From contig DASRER010000014.1 in assembly GCA_035651995.1 (NCBI GenBank), positions 62,001 to 126,000 on the forward strand: a stretch of DNA of 64,000 bases, written 5' to 3'. The translations under genes were made by a program, and so were the position numbers. The notes below the pieces were generated by a model. That model did not search any database. It was not told the DNA's origin and saw only the letters and a program-made list of their open reading frames with translations. Below, in pieces: positions 56,275 to 64,000 of the stretch (position 1 is the stretch's first letter; each line of letters starts with the position of its first letter). Origin of the DNA: Terriglobales bacterium. Its GTDB lineage: Bacteria > Acidobacteriota > Terriglobia > Terriglobales > Acidobacteriaceae.

Positions 56275-59253
56275 GTGTACGACAGACTGAACCCGCAACA
56301 AAGGATTGCCGTCGATCACGGCCGCGGGCCCATGCTGGTGGTGGCCGGCGCCGGCACGGGCAAGACGACCGTGCTGGTGGAGCGGCTGGTGCGGCTGGTC
56401 TCGTCGGGCGAGGCCAAGCCGGAAGAGGTTTTCGCCATCACGTACACCAAGAACGCGGCACAGCAGCTCAAAGACCGTGTCCGCGAGCGGCTGGGCGCGC
56501 GGGGGGCGAAGATCTGGACGGGCAACTTCCATGCGTACTGCTACGAGCTGCTGAAACGCCATCGGCGCAACTTCGGGATCCTCGAGCCCAACGATCTGTG
56601 GGTGTACCTGCGGAGGCGGATGGCGCGTCGCGAGCTGCCGCTGGAGCGTTACATTCGCGCAGCCGCGCCCGCCGTTTTTCTAAACGACCTGCTCACCTTC
56701 TTTGAACGCTGCCACGACGAGCTGGTGGATGCCGCCCGTTATGAACTCTACGTGCAGCAGGTCGCGGCCGGTGAGCTTCCGCCGCCGCGGGTAGCGCGGC
56801 AGAAGGAGCAGGACGCGCTCAGCGATGACGAGAAGCTGGCGCGCTGCCGCGAAATTGCACGCGTGTTCCGCGCCGTGGAGCAGATGCTGGCGCGCGAGAA
56901 GCTGGGAACATTCGGGCACCAGATCACGCGGGCGGTGTCGCTGCTACGCGAGAAACCCGAGGTGCTCGACGCTGAACGCAGGCGTGCGCGGTATCTGCTG
57001 ATCGACGAGTTCCAGGACGCGAACTTCGCGCAAATCGAGCTGGCCACGCTGCTGGCCGGCGATGAACGCAACATCTTCGCCGTCGGCGATCCCGACCAGG
57101 CCATCTACCAGTTTCGCGGCGCGTCGAGCGCAGCCTTCGACGAGTTCCTCCGGCGCTTTCCGGAGACGCGCGCTGTGACGCTGCGCGAAAACCGGCGGTC
57201 GACGTCGCCGATCCTGACGTGCGCCCACAGCGTCATCCGCCGCAACCCTGAGATTTCCGGACCGAGCGCGCAAGTGAGCGAGCTGAAGCGGCGACGGCTC
57301 GAGTCGGGCAGGGAAGCGGACGCGAAAGAACGAAGCGAGACACTGCCTCGCGAGCCGGTGAACGTAGTCATCGCCACCAGCGTCGAGGAGGAGGCGGCCA
57401 ATATTGCCGAGGCGATCGGCCGGATGCAGGAGGCGAGCAGCTGCCGCTGCCCGGAGCAGCGGCACCTGTTCGGGTGGTGCAACTTTGCGGTGCTGTATCG
57501 CCAGCACCGGCACCGCGAAGAGGTGATTCGCGAGCTGGCCGCGCGGCGGATTCCGTTCGTCGTGAAGGCGCTCGATGTGCTCGACACGCCCGAGGGGCGC
57601 GATGCGATTGCGCTGATGCGCGCGGTCGCCACGGGCGACGGCATCAGCCAGTTCCGCGCGGCGGCGCTGCCGCAATACTCCATTCGCGGCGAGGAGTTCA
57701 GGGAGCGGCTGGCGCTGCATCGCGGGAAAGTTGCGGAGGCGCTGGCCGATCTGGAGGGCGGCAAGGCATTGCTGCAGGAAGTGGCCAGCACGCGCGAGGA
57801 GGTGCGGCGGCGGCAGCTGAGCGCGAGCGCTGCACTGCACTTCATCGAGCGGCGATTCGCATTGTCCGATTCAGAGCCGCTGCGCGTTCTGCGCGAGTTC
57901 GTGGAGCGCTGGCGCGAGAAGCCGCTGGCCGTGCGTGGCGATCTGGATGAGTTCCTTGAGTATCTGGATTGGTACGTTGAATCGGGCGGCAGGGTCGCGC
58001 GCCCCGAGGACGACGAAGACACCGCGGTGCCTGATGCCGTGCGCCTGATGAGCGTCCACGGCGCCAAGGGCCTGGAGTTCCAGCACGTGTTCGTGCTGCG
58101 GGTCATCAAGCCCGGATTTCCCACCAGCCACCGCGAGCCGTTATTCGAGATGCCGAACGAGCTGCGAGGGCCGGCCGCGCCGGCAACGGATCCCGAGCTG
58201 CAGCATTACGAAGAAGAGCGGCGGCTGTTCTACGTGGCGATGACGCGCGCGCGCGACACACTCACGCTCAGCTCCAAGCGGGGCGCCGGTAAGAAGGACC
58301 CATCGCCACCCGGATATTTGCGCGAGTTGCTCACCGATCGCGAGGCAGCTCCCTTCCTGCGCCAGCGTGCCGCCGAACCGTACGCCACCGGGTTGGCCGC
58401 GGCGGCGCCCGCCTCGGCAGTGGCCGCCTGGATGGAGCTGCCGCCAATGCGGCGCCTTGACCTCGATCCGCTGAGCGCCACCGCGATCGAGAATTACGAC
58501 CGGTGTCCGCTGAAGTACAAGATGGAGCGCGACTGGAAGCTGCCCGAGGAGCCTGCCGGCGCGCTGAGCAACGGCTGGGCAATGCACACCGCGCTCAAGG
58601 CTTTTTTCGATGCCGTGCAGGCGGGGCGGCCGATGACCGAGCCCGAGCTGCAGGCGTGCTTCGCCGCCGCCAGCGCCAGCGTGCAGTTCGAAGACGAATT
58701 CCAGCGCGAGTTGTACGCGCAGCAGGGGCGACAGCAGTTGCACGAGTTCTACGAACTGGTGACGCGCTCGCCGTTTCCGCGCGTGCAGGCCACGGAACAG
58801 CGCTTCCAGGTGGAAGTCGGAGGAGCGAAGGTGGTGGGCCGCTTCGATCGCGTGGACACGCTCGACGGCGCCGGCGTTGCGATCACCGATTACAAGTCGG
58901 GCAGGCCGCGAGACGACGACGATGCCGACCGGAGCTTGCAGCTCTCCGTCTACGCGCTCGCTGCCACCAAGCTGGGGATGCGGCCGGAGCGGCTGGCTTT
59001 CTTCAACCTGGAAAACAGCAGCACCGTGACCACTACGCGAAGCGCGAGCGATCTGCGCTCAGCGGAAAACAAGATTGCGGAAATCGCCTCGGCGATCGCC
59101 GCCGGAAAGTTTCAGGCGCGGCCCGGATATCACTGCGGCTGGTGTGGATGGCGCTCGCTGTGTCCGGAGACGGAAGAGCGGCTGTTTCAGATCGCGCCGC
59201 GATCGGATGCGGCATCGGCGGGCGCGGACGAAAGTCCGCAAACAAAAGACTAA
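56275..59253 (+). CDS. UvrD/Rep-type helicase fused to a RecB-like Fe-S nuclease
   Basis: 992 aa from GTG 56275. It has SF1A motifs: Walker A AGAGTGKTT (24-32), LLIDEFQDAN (motif II) and LMSVHGAKGLEFQHVFV (motif V). The C-terminal nuclease (about 740-960) has ITDYKSG with the catalytic Asp/Lys, and cysteines in YDRCPLKY and CGWCGWRSLC spaced as in AddB-type 4Fe-4S nucleases. This is a single-chain helicase-nuclease, plausibly for double-strand-break end processing. No AddA/B or RecC partner is seen. A GTG start and the 135-bp gap give no sure promoter. Confidence 0.92.
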   Translation: MYDRLNPQQRIAVDHGRGPMLVVAGAGTGKTTVLVERLVRLVSSGEAKPEEVFAITYTKNAAQQLKDRVRERLGARGAKIWTGNFHAYCYELLKRHRRNFGILEPNDLWVYLRRRMARRELPLERYIRAAAPAVFLNDLLTFFERCHDELVDAARYELYVQQVAAGELPPPRVARQKEQDALSDDEKLARCREIARVFRAVEQMLAREKLGTFGHQITRAVSLLREKPEVLDAERRRARYLLIDEFQDANFAQIELATLLAGDERNIFAVGDPDQAIYQFRGASSAAFDEFLRRFPETRAVTLRENRRSTSPILTCAHSVIRRNPEISGPSAQVSELKRRRLESGREADAKERSETLPREPVNVVIATSVEEEAANIAEAIGRMQEASSCRCPEQRHLFGWCNFAVLYRQHRHREEVIRELAARRIPFVVKALDVLDTPEGRDAIALMRAVATGDGISQFRAAALPQYSIRGEEFRERLALHRGKVAEALADLEGGKALLQEVASTREEVRRRQLSASAALHFIERRFALSDSEPLRVLREFVERWREKPLAVRGDLDEFLEYLDWYVESGGRVARPEDDEDTAVPDAVRLMSVHGAKGLEFQHVFVLRVIKPGFPTSHREPLFEMPNELRGPAAPATDPELQHYEEERRLFYVAMTRARDTLTLSSKRGAGKKDPSPPGYLRELLTDREAAPFLRQRAAEPYATGLAAAAPASAVAAWMELPPMRRLDLDPLSATAIENYDRCPLKYKMERDWKLPEEPAGALSNGWAMHTALKAFFDAVQAGRPMTEPELQACFAAASASVQFEDEFQRELYAQQGRQQLHEFYELVTRSPFPRVQATEQRFQVEVGGAKVVGRFDRVDTLDGAGVAITDYKSGRPRDDDDADRSLQLSVYALAATKLGMRPERLAFFNLENSSTVTTTRSASDLRSAENKIAEIASAIAAGKFQARPGYHCGWCGWRSLCPETEERLFQIAPRSDAASAGADESPQTKD

Positions 59254-59295
59254 GGGGACGCTCGTCGCGTCCCCTGTATCGACTTGGCGGCCAGT

Positions 59296-59337
59296 TTAGT
59301 GTTTCTTCTTCTTGGCCTTCTTCGCTTTCTTTGCCAT
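59296..59337 (-). CDS. Lys-rich 13-residue peptide MAKKAKKAKKKKH
   Basis: Minus-strand frame from ATG 59337 to TAA 59296, 13 aa, nine of them Lys. A purine-rich GGGAG sits 8 bp upstream. An in-frame ATG lies 27 bp further up. The length is at the limit of what can be called coding, so this is a tentative feature. Short Lys-rich peptides of this kind recur near gene ends in some genomes from memory. Confidence 0.35.
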   Translation of the reverse strand: MAKKAKKAKKKKH

Positions 59338-59531
59338 TGAACTATTCTCCCTTCGATTGTTCATCGAATAGCAACGATGCTCTGTTGCAATTGTTTGAAT
59401 GTATAGAGTGATTGAAAAACGATGTCAAGAGAAAAAATGTGACGCGCTGCGGCGAGTGTGCTCAGGTTACGCGCCGCGAAACAGAAAATGCAGCGCGCGA
59501 TGAAGTGCGCTGCGAGTTCGACGCACAACAA

Positions 59532-60284
59532 TTACTTCAGCAGTCGCAGTGCAAGGCCGCTGATGACGTCATGCCACGCGTGCGCGATCATTCCCGGCCG
59601 CAGGCTCTTCCGCCAGTAAGCGAGAACGCCGAACAGGATTCCATAAACGGCGATCACGACCATGCGCCTGGCGCCTTCGTATCCGTGCGAAAGTCCGAAC
59701 ACGATGCCGGAGGCGACGATGCCGATGACGGCGCTGCCGCCGCACAAGGCGGCGAACTGGCGCTGCAGATATCCGCGAAAGACGACTTCCTCGATGAAGC
59801 CGGCAACACAGCTGAGCGCGATGAAGAGCGCAAGCTCGGGCCGGGTGGAAGGTGCGAGCGCAAACAGAGTTTTTTTGGCCGCGTCCGCCTGCGCCTGGCC
59901 GGCGAGTCCGAGCGCGAACGAAAGACCCGCGAGAACGGCGATCGCGACGATCCAGTAGCCGGCGGCGATCGCCAGGTCGAGCAGGAAATCCTCCGGCGTC
60001 TTCCAGCGTCCGGCGATCAGCCTGCGAATGCTTTCGCCGCGGCGGCGAATTCCCAACCAGACCCAGCCGAGCAGCACCAACTCGTAGGCGATTGTGAAAG
60101 CGTAAGTGCGAATGCGGCCGTGGCGCGCGATGCTGGCGCCGACCGACGAACTGCCGGCGAGCGACACCGCAACGGCGACGAGAACCAGGACGGCGGTGTG
60201 CAGCGGCGACGCCAGCGGGCGCCTGGGCGGCTCAACGGCGGCAGCGGCGGGTGCGGCGGGAGCGGTGACGATGTTTTCGTTCAT
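59532..60284 (-). CDS. CPBP-family intramembrane metalloprotease
   Basis: 250 aa. About eight membrane segments. The active-site motifs are [10 protein letters not shown] (about 165-174, EExxxR), FGLSHGY (about 197-203) and HAWHD (about 235-239), as in Abi/CAAX-type proteases. The N-terminus is a low-complexity Ala/Pro stretch ([16 protein letters not shown]). It is divergent from thiolase, with the start about 75 bp away. Could process prenylated or small membrane peptides, or act in bacteriocin immunity, as the family does. Confidence 0.88.
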   Translation of the reverse strand: MNENIVTAPAAPAAAAVEPPRRPLASPLHTAVLVLVAVAVSLAGSSSVGASIARHGRIRTYAFTIAYELVLLGWVWLGIRRRGESIRRLIAGRWKTPEDFLLDLAIAAGYWIVAIAVLAGLSFALGLAGQAQADAAKKTLFALAPSTRPELALFIALSCVAGFIEEVVFRGYLQRQFAALCGGSAVIGIVASGIVFGLSHGYEGARRMVVIAVYGILFGVLAYWRKSLRPGMIAHAWHDVISGLALRLLK

Positions 60285-60323
60285 CGAGGATGGCGGCGAA
60301 TCGTTCGCCCGCGACGGCCATCT

Positions 60324-60329
60324 TATAAT
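60324..60329 (+). promoter_or_regulatory. Candidate -10 hexamer TATAAT before the thiolase
   Basis: TATAAT lies 31 bp before ATG 60360, with GGAAGGAG as ribosome site. No clear -35 box. Confidence 0.4.
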
Positions 60330-60359
60330 GAAAGGTCGCGGAGAGCGGAAGGAGCAGTT

Positions 60360-61544
60360 ATGGACGAGACGGTCATCATTTCCGCGGTGCGCACGCCGAT
60401 CGGAAAATTTCAGGGAGCGCTGGGTGAAGTGCCGGCGCCGGAGTTAGGCGCGATGGTGGTGCGCGAGGCGGTGAAACGCGCGGGGGTCGAGCCGAAGCAG
60501 GTCGATGAGTGCATCATGGGCCTGGTGGTCGCGGCCGGACTGGGGCAGAACCCGGCGCGGCAGGCGGCGCTGCGCGGCGGGCTTCTTCCGGAAGCCGGGG
60601 CGATGACGATCAACAAAGTGTGCGGCTCAGGCCTGAAGGCGGTGGCGCTGGCGGCGCAGGCGATCCAGACGGGAAACAGCGACATCGTCGTCGCCGGCGG
60701 CATGGAGTCGATGAGCAACGCGCCGTACCTGCTGCCGCAGGCGCGCAAGGGATACCGGCTGGGCAACGCGCAGATCGTTGACGCGGTGGTGAATGACGGC
60801 CTGTGGGACGTGTACAACAACTACCACATGGGCATGACGGCGGAGAACGTGGCCGAGAAGTACGGCATCACGCGCGCCGAGCAGGATGAGTTCGCGGTGA
60901 GCTCGCATCGCAAGGCAGTTGCCGCGCAGAAGGAGTGCCGGTTCAAGTCGCAGATCCTGCCGGTCGAACTGCCGGCCAAGAAGAAAGGGCAGCCGGCGGT
61001 CGTGGTCGAGAAAGACGAATCGCCGCGCGAGGACACCACGGCGGAAACTCTGGCGGCGCTGAAGCCGGTCTTCAAGAAAGACGGCACGGTGACCGCCGGC
61101 AACGCGCCGGGGATGAACGACGGCGCGGCGGCGCTGGTGGTGACCAGCGCGCTGCGCGCCAAGGAACTCGGCGCCGCGCCGATGGCGCGCATCGTGGCAC
61201 AGGCGACCAGCGGCGTGGACCCGGCGTGGGTGATGATGGCGCCGGTCTCGGGCGTGCGGAAGATCTGGCAGAAGACCGGGTGGAAGCCGGAAGATGTTGA
61301 CCTCTACGAACTGAACGAAGCGTTCTCGGTGCAGGCGCTGGCGGTGGTGCGCGAGCTGGGCATCGATCCGGCCAAGGTCAATGTGAACGGCGGGGCGGTG
61401 GCGCTGGGACATCCGATTGGCGCCAGCGGCGCGCGCGTGCTGACGACCCTCATCTACGAGATGATGCGGCGCGACGTGCATCGGGGCATCGCCGCGCTGT
61501 GCCTGGGCGGAGGGAACTCGGTGGCGATGGCGGTGGAGAGATAG
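60360..61544 (+). CDS. Acetyl-CoA acetyltransferase (thiolase)
   Basis: 394 aa from ATG 60360 with GGAAGGAG upstream. It has the nucleophile Cys88 ([10 protein letters not shown]), the His in [16 protein letters not shown] (about 345-360) and the second Cys in CLGGGNS (about 380-386). It condenses two acetyl-CoA to acetoacetyl-CoA or runs the reverse in beta-oxidation. Neighbouring genes are unrelated, so the pathway is not fixed. The insert [15 protein letters not shown] is normal for the biosynthetic branch. Confidence 0.95.
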   Translation: MDETVIISAVRTPIGKFQGALGEVPAPELGAMVVREAVKRAGVEPKQVDECIMGLVVAAGLGQNPARQAALRGGLLPEAGAMTINKVCGSGLKAVALAAQAIQTGNSDIVVAGGMESMSNAPYLLPQARKGYRLGNAQIVDAVVNDGLWDVYNNYHMGMTAENVAEKYGITRAEQDEFAVSSHRKAVAAQKECRFKSQILPVELPAKKKGQPAVVVEKDESPREDTTAETLAALKPVFKKDGTVTAGNAPGMNDGAAALVVTSALRAKELGAAPMARIVAQATSGVDPAWVMMAPVSGVRKIWQKTGWKPEDVDLYELNEAFSVQALAVVRELGIDPAKVNVNGGAVALGHPIGASGARVLTTLIYEMMRRDVHRGIAALCLGGGNSVAMAVER

Positions 61545-61859
61545 CCAGAGTCGCTGACCCCCTTCCCCCCTCCTACCCTGTGATTGTTTGCAATGAGTTG
61601 GAGGCGCGGTTCCCCGGCAAAACACTGCGGATGCGCGGGTTGAGACCGAGGTGCTGACATGAGCGTTTTCAGCGCCGCTGGATTCGAGCCACGGAACACA
61701 TTGCGGCGCAGCCGTTTAAGTCCGTGGTCTTGAAAGCGCGGGACTTGTTGTCAAAGAACGTTCGTTTTGGGTCCTGCAACAAAGTCAAAGGCGTTTCCCA
61801 CAAAGGACGCGAAGGGCACACGCAGGAAGCCACTTCACGAGACGGCGATTGCAAACGGG

Positions 61860-61902
61860 GAAGGCCCCGGAAGCGGAATGCGCTTTCGGGGCCTTCTTAT
61901 TT
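61860..61902 (+). terminator. Terminator in the thiolase/DUF6496 gap
   Basis: GAAGGCCCCGGAAGCG / CGCTTTCGGGGCCTTC (16-bp stem, one G-T pair) with a 5-nt loop, followed by TTATTT. Confidence 0.75.
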
Positions 61903-62056
61903 CCAGCATAGCAACTTTGAGCGGGGCGATGGGAAGCGCGGCGGGAATTTTCTTGCCAGCAGAATGTGGCGGTTAGCGGGATTTGCGGGCTGGCGGGGGC
62001 TTGACACGGTTTGGGCGAGCCGGCCCGCGGGCAGGCGGGCGCGTGAAGCACGAAGA

Positions 62057-62077
62057 GCCCGCGCGATGAGCGCGGGC
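62057..62077 (-). terminator. Hairpin after the DUF6496-like gene
   Basis: GCCCGCGC / GCGCGGGC, an 8-bp perfect stem with a 5-nt loop, 18 bp after the stop on the minus strand. The U-rich tail is weak. Confidence 0.5.
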
Positions 62078-62094
62078 CTTCGGTCCGGAGATAC

Positions 62095-62589
62095 TCAGGC
62101 GGCGCGACGACGGGTTGCGGCCGCCCTGCGCGCGGCGCGCTGCATGCCCTTCCTGCCCCTGGTGCGCACAGCTTTCGCGGCGGCCTTAGGACGGCTGGCG
62201 GCGCCACGGCGGCGGGCGGCGGCGCGGGCCTGGCGCGACAAGCTGCGGCGTGAGGCAGCGCCGCGTCCCTTGCGGCGCAGGGCGCGCGTGGTCGCGCGCG
62301 AGCGACGCGCCGACGTCTTTCGGCGGGTGCGCCCGCGTCGCAAGTCGCGCCGCGCCTGTTTCCGCGTTCGAGCGGACGCCCGTCCGCGGCGGGGCGCGGG
62401 AAGCTTTACTCCGGCGCGTCTTGCTTTGGAGAGTCCGATGGCGATCGCCTGTTGCGGCGACTCGGCGCCGTGCTTGCCTTCGCGGACGTGTTCTATCTCT
62501 TCGCGGACGAATTCGCCCGCCTGGGTGCTGGGTGACTTGCCTTGACGCTCGTCTTCACGGGCACGTTCGATGGTTTCCTTCTCGGGCAT
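62095..62589 (-). CDS. Small basic DUF6496-like protein with an Arg/Ala/Lys tail
   Basis: 164 aa from ATG 62589 with a GAGGAGGAG site. The N-terminal 60 residues (PEKETIERAREDERQGKSPS, HVREGKHGAESPQQAIAIGLSKARRAG) resemble the DUF6496 domain. The C-terminal 100 are nearly all Arg, Ala, Ser and Lys, histone-H1-like. It probably binds DNA non-specifically, as inferred from charge. An upstream in-frame ATG at 62700 is rejected because residues there fall in the intergenic region. Confidence 0.7.
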   Translation of the reverse strand: MPEKETIERAREDERQGKSPSTQAGEFVREEIEHVREGKHGAESPQQAIAIGLSKARRAGVKLPAPRRGRASARTRKQARRDLRRGRTRRKTSARRSRATTRALRRKGRGAASRRSLSRQARAAARRRGAASRPKAAAKAVRTRGRKGMQRAARRAAATRRRAA

Positions 62590-62725
62590 CGATCTCCTCC
62601 TCTTTCTAGGGGTCCCCAGATGAAACGGATGCGTCGCCGCGGCTTCCGGGATGGACGAGCGGGGCGCAGGTACGTCAGGAAGCGTCATCCACAGGCCCAC
62701 CGCTCAGTTCCGGGCACAACCGGGC

Positions 62726-62731
62726 TATACT
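62726..62731 (+). promoter_or_regulatory. Candidate -10 hexamer TATACT before comM
   Basis: TATACT lies 52 bp before ATG 62784. No -35 box at the usual distance. Confidence 0.3.
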
Positions 62732-62783
62732 CGCGCGCTTCGCGCTTGCCAGCGTGAAAGCGCACAGGGATTGGCGTTTTCCA

Positions 62784-64000
62784 ATGCTCTACAAAACACT
62801 CAGCGCGGCGGTTTACGGGATTGATGCCAGCATCATCGAGGTTGAGGTTGACGTCTCCGGCATCAAGGAGGCGGAAGACCACTTCATGACGGTTGGGCTG
62901 CCGGACGCGGCGGTGCGCGAGAGCCGGGAGCGCATCCGGGCGGCGCTGAAGAACTGCGGCTACGATATTCCGCCAACCCACATCACGATCAACCTGGCGC
63001 CGGCGGACATCCGCAAAGAGGGTTCGGGGTTCGACCTGCCGATGGCGATGGGCATCCTGGGAGCGTACGGGGCGATCACGCGCAAGGACCTGAGCGATTT
63101 TGTTTTCGTAGGCGAGCTGTCGCTCGACGGCGGGCTGCGCGGCGTGCGGGGCGCGCTGCCGATCGCGATTGAGGCGCGCTCCAAGAAAATCAAGCAGCTG
63201 ATCGTGCCGGAGGCGAACGCGCGCGAGGCGGCGATGGTGACCGGCGTCGATGTGTTTCCGGTGCGCTCGCTGATCGACGTGGTGAAGTTTCTCAACCAGG
63301 GGAACGGCATCGCGCCGGTGCGTGTGGACATGCAGGCGGAGCTGGCGCGGGCGCGGCAGGGCGGCGTGGACTTCCGCGACGTGCGCGGACAGCAGACGGC
63401 GAAGCGGGCGCTGGAGGTGGCGTGCGCCGGCGGGCACAACATTCTGATGATCGGGCCGCCGGGATCGGGCAAGACGATGCTGGCCAAGCGCGTGCCGACG
63501 ATCCTGCCGCCGCTGACTTTCGAAGAAGCGCTGGAGACGACCAAGATCCACAGCGTGGCGGGCGTGCTGGAAGCGGGCGCGGGGCTGGTTGGAGCGCGTC
63601 CGTTTCGCGCGCCGCACCACACCATCAGCGACGCGGGACTGATTGGCGGCGGGATGGTGCCGCGTCCGGGAGAAGTTTCGCTGGCGCACAACGGCGTGCT
63701 GTTTCTGGACGAGCTGCCGGAGTTTCCGCGCAACGTGCTCGAGGTGATGCGGCAGCCGCTGGAGGATGGGTCGGTGTCGATCGCGCGGGCGGCGATGTCG
63801 CTGACGTTTCCGGCGCGCTTCATGCTGGCGGCGGCGATGAATCCGTGTCCGTGCGGATACTTCAACGACCGTTCGAGGGAGTGCCACTGCACGCAGCCGA
63901 TCATCCAGCGCTATGTGTCGAAGATTTCCGGGCCGCTGCTGGACCGCATCGACATTCACATTGACGTGCCGGCGGTGAACTACAAAGAGCTGCGCGGCGG
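62784..64000 (+). CDS. comM: YifB/ComM family Mg-chelatase-like AAA+ ATPase, N-terminal part
   Basis: Open from ATG 62784 to the window end (405 codons plus 2 bases, no stop). N-terminal domain: [19 protein letters not shown] with the family start, [20 protein letters not shown] (the S5-fold/Lon-like region). AAA+ starts about 215 with Walker [13 protein letters not shown] and [12 protein letters not shown] as Walker B. CPCGYFND is a zinc-like motif. ComM is needed for branch migration in natural transformation in some bacteria. The end lies beyond the window. Confidence 0.93.
   Translation, partial: MLYKTLSAAVYGIDASIIEVEVDVSGIKEAEDHFMTVGLPDAAVRESRERIRAALKNCGYDIPPTHITINLAPADIRKEGSGFDLPMAMGILGAYGAITRKDLSDFVFVGELSLDGGLRGVRGALPIAIEARSKKIKQLIVPEANAREAAMVTGVDVFPVRSLIDVVKFLNQGNGIAPVRVDMQAELARARQGGVDFRDVRGQQTAKRALEVACAGGHNILMIGPPGSGKTMLAKRVPTILPPLTFEEALETTKIHSVAGVLEAGAGLVGARPFRAPHHTISDAGLIGGGMVPRPGEVSLAHNGVLFLDELPEFPRNVLEVMRQPLEDGSVSIARAAMSLTFPARFMLAAAMNPCPCGYFNDRSRECHCTQPIIQRYVSKISGPLLDRIDIHIDVPAVNYKELRG

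Larger units (their letters stand above)
61545..62094. other. 550-bp gap between thiolase and the DUF6496-like gene
   Basis: No gene is visible in either strand. It contains a CACAAAGGACGCGAAGGGCA-type degenerate array (about 61799-61830), a strong terminator (61860-61902), and a hairpin (62057-62077) that could end the minus-strand gene. The remainder shows nothing I recognise. Confidence 0.5.

Noticed and set aside
59412-60359. A long N-terminal extension of the thiolase
   Set aside because: The extension lies opposite the CPBP protease and lacks thiolase sequence. ATG 60360 has its own GGAAGGAG site and starts with the usual residues.

Overview
The window is one contiguous, high-GC bacterial chromosome segment with no tRNA, rRNA, CRISPR array, transposase or prophage that I could see. 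Gene content and style suggest a soil Acidobacteriota, probably class Terriglobia. Pointers are the Rsm22-type methyltransferase, an 'HCGIAWWGM'-type TPR protein, a large Ig/beta-repeat lipoprotein, a DUF6496-like basic protein, BNR-repeat secreted proteins and an hrcA-grpE-dnaJ-rsmE operon without dnaK. This is inference from remembered families, not a database result.

Layout. 1-8.8 kb: the end of accC, thiE, two APC amino-acid permeases, a two-TM K+ channel/TrkA protein, then nnr overlapping tsaE. 8.8-17.5 kb: a small membrane protein, fabI, an Rsm22-like methyltransferase, an MFS exporter, a class I methyltransferase, two TPR proteins and a lipoprotein. 17.6-28.9 kb: an NtrC/NtrB-type two-component pair, an OmpA-like barrel protein, a BNR-repeat protein, a 54-aa microprotein, a glycine-zipper lipoprotein, then a sigma54 activator whose receiver has lost its phosphoacceptor, paired with a degenerate receiver/kinase-like protein. 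29.0-42.2 kb: an almost gap-free glycan locus (methyltransferase, apparently permuted glycosidase, two sugar-nucleotide epimerases, a B12-binding radical SAM enzyme, five glycosyltransferases, an amylo-alpha-1,6-glucosidase-like protein), mostly with 4-bp ATGA/GTGA stop-start overlaps. 42.2-52.3 kb: a thioesterase, small housekeeping genes, a chelatase-type AAA+/VWA pair split by a GxxExxY insertion with 28-bp inverted ends, a CDGSH protein, Mrp, and a large repeat lipoprotein. 52.3-64 kb: the heat-shock operon with a CIRCE-like operator and a near-consensus promoter, a UvrD-type helicase-nuclease, a CPBP protease, thiolase, a basic DUF6496-like protein, and the start of comM.

The most striking unexplained structure is in the gaps. 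Many intergenic spaces hold short tandem arrays of period 7 or 8 (two to six diverged units). Each locus has its own unit sequence, and the arrays often come as inverted pairs that abut or overlap a stop or start codon. The GxxExxY gene is bounded by the same kind of pair. These dyads, the permuted-glycosidase/B12-radical-SAM glycan locus, and the adjacent phosphoacceptor-less regulator pair are the parts I would look at first.
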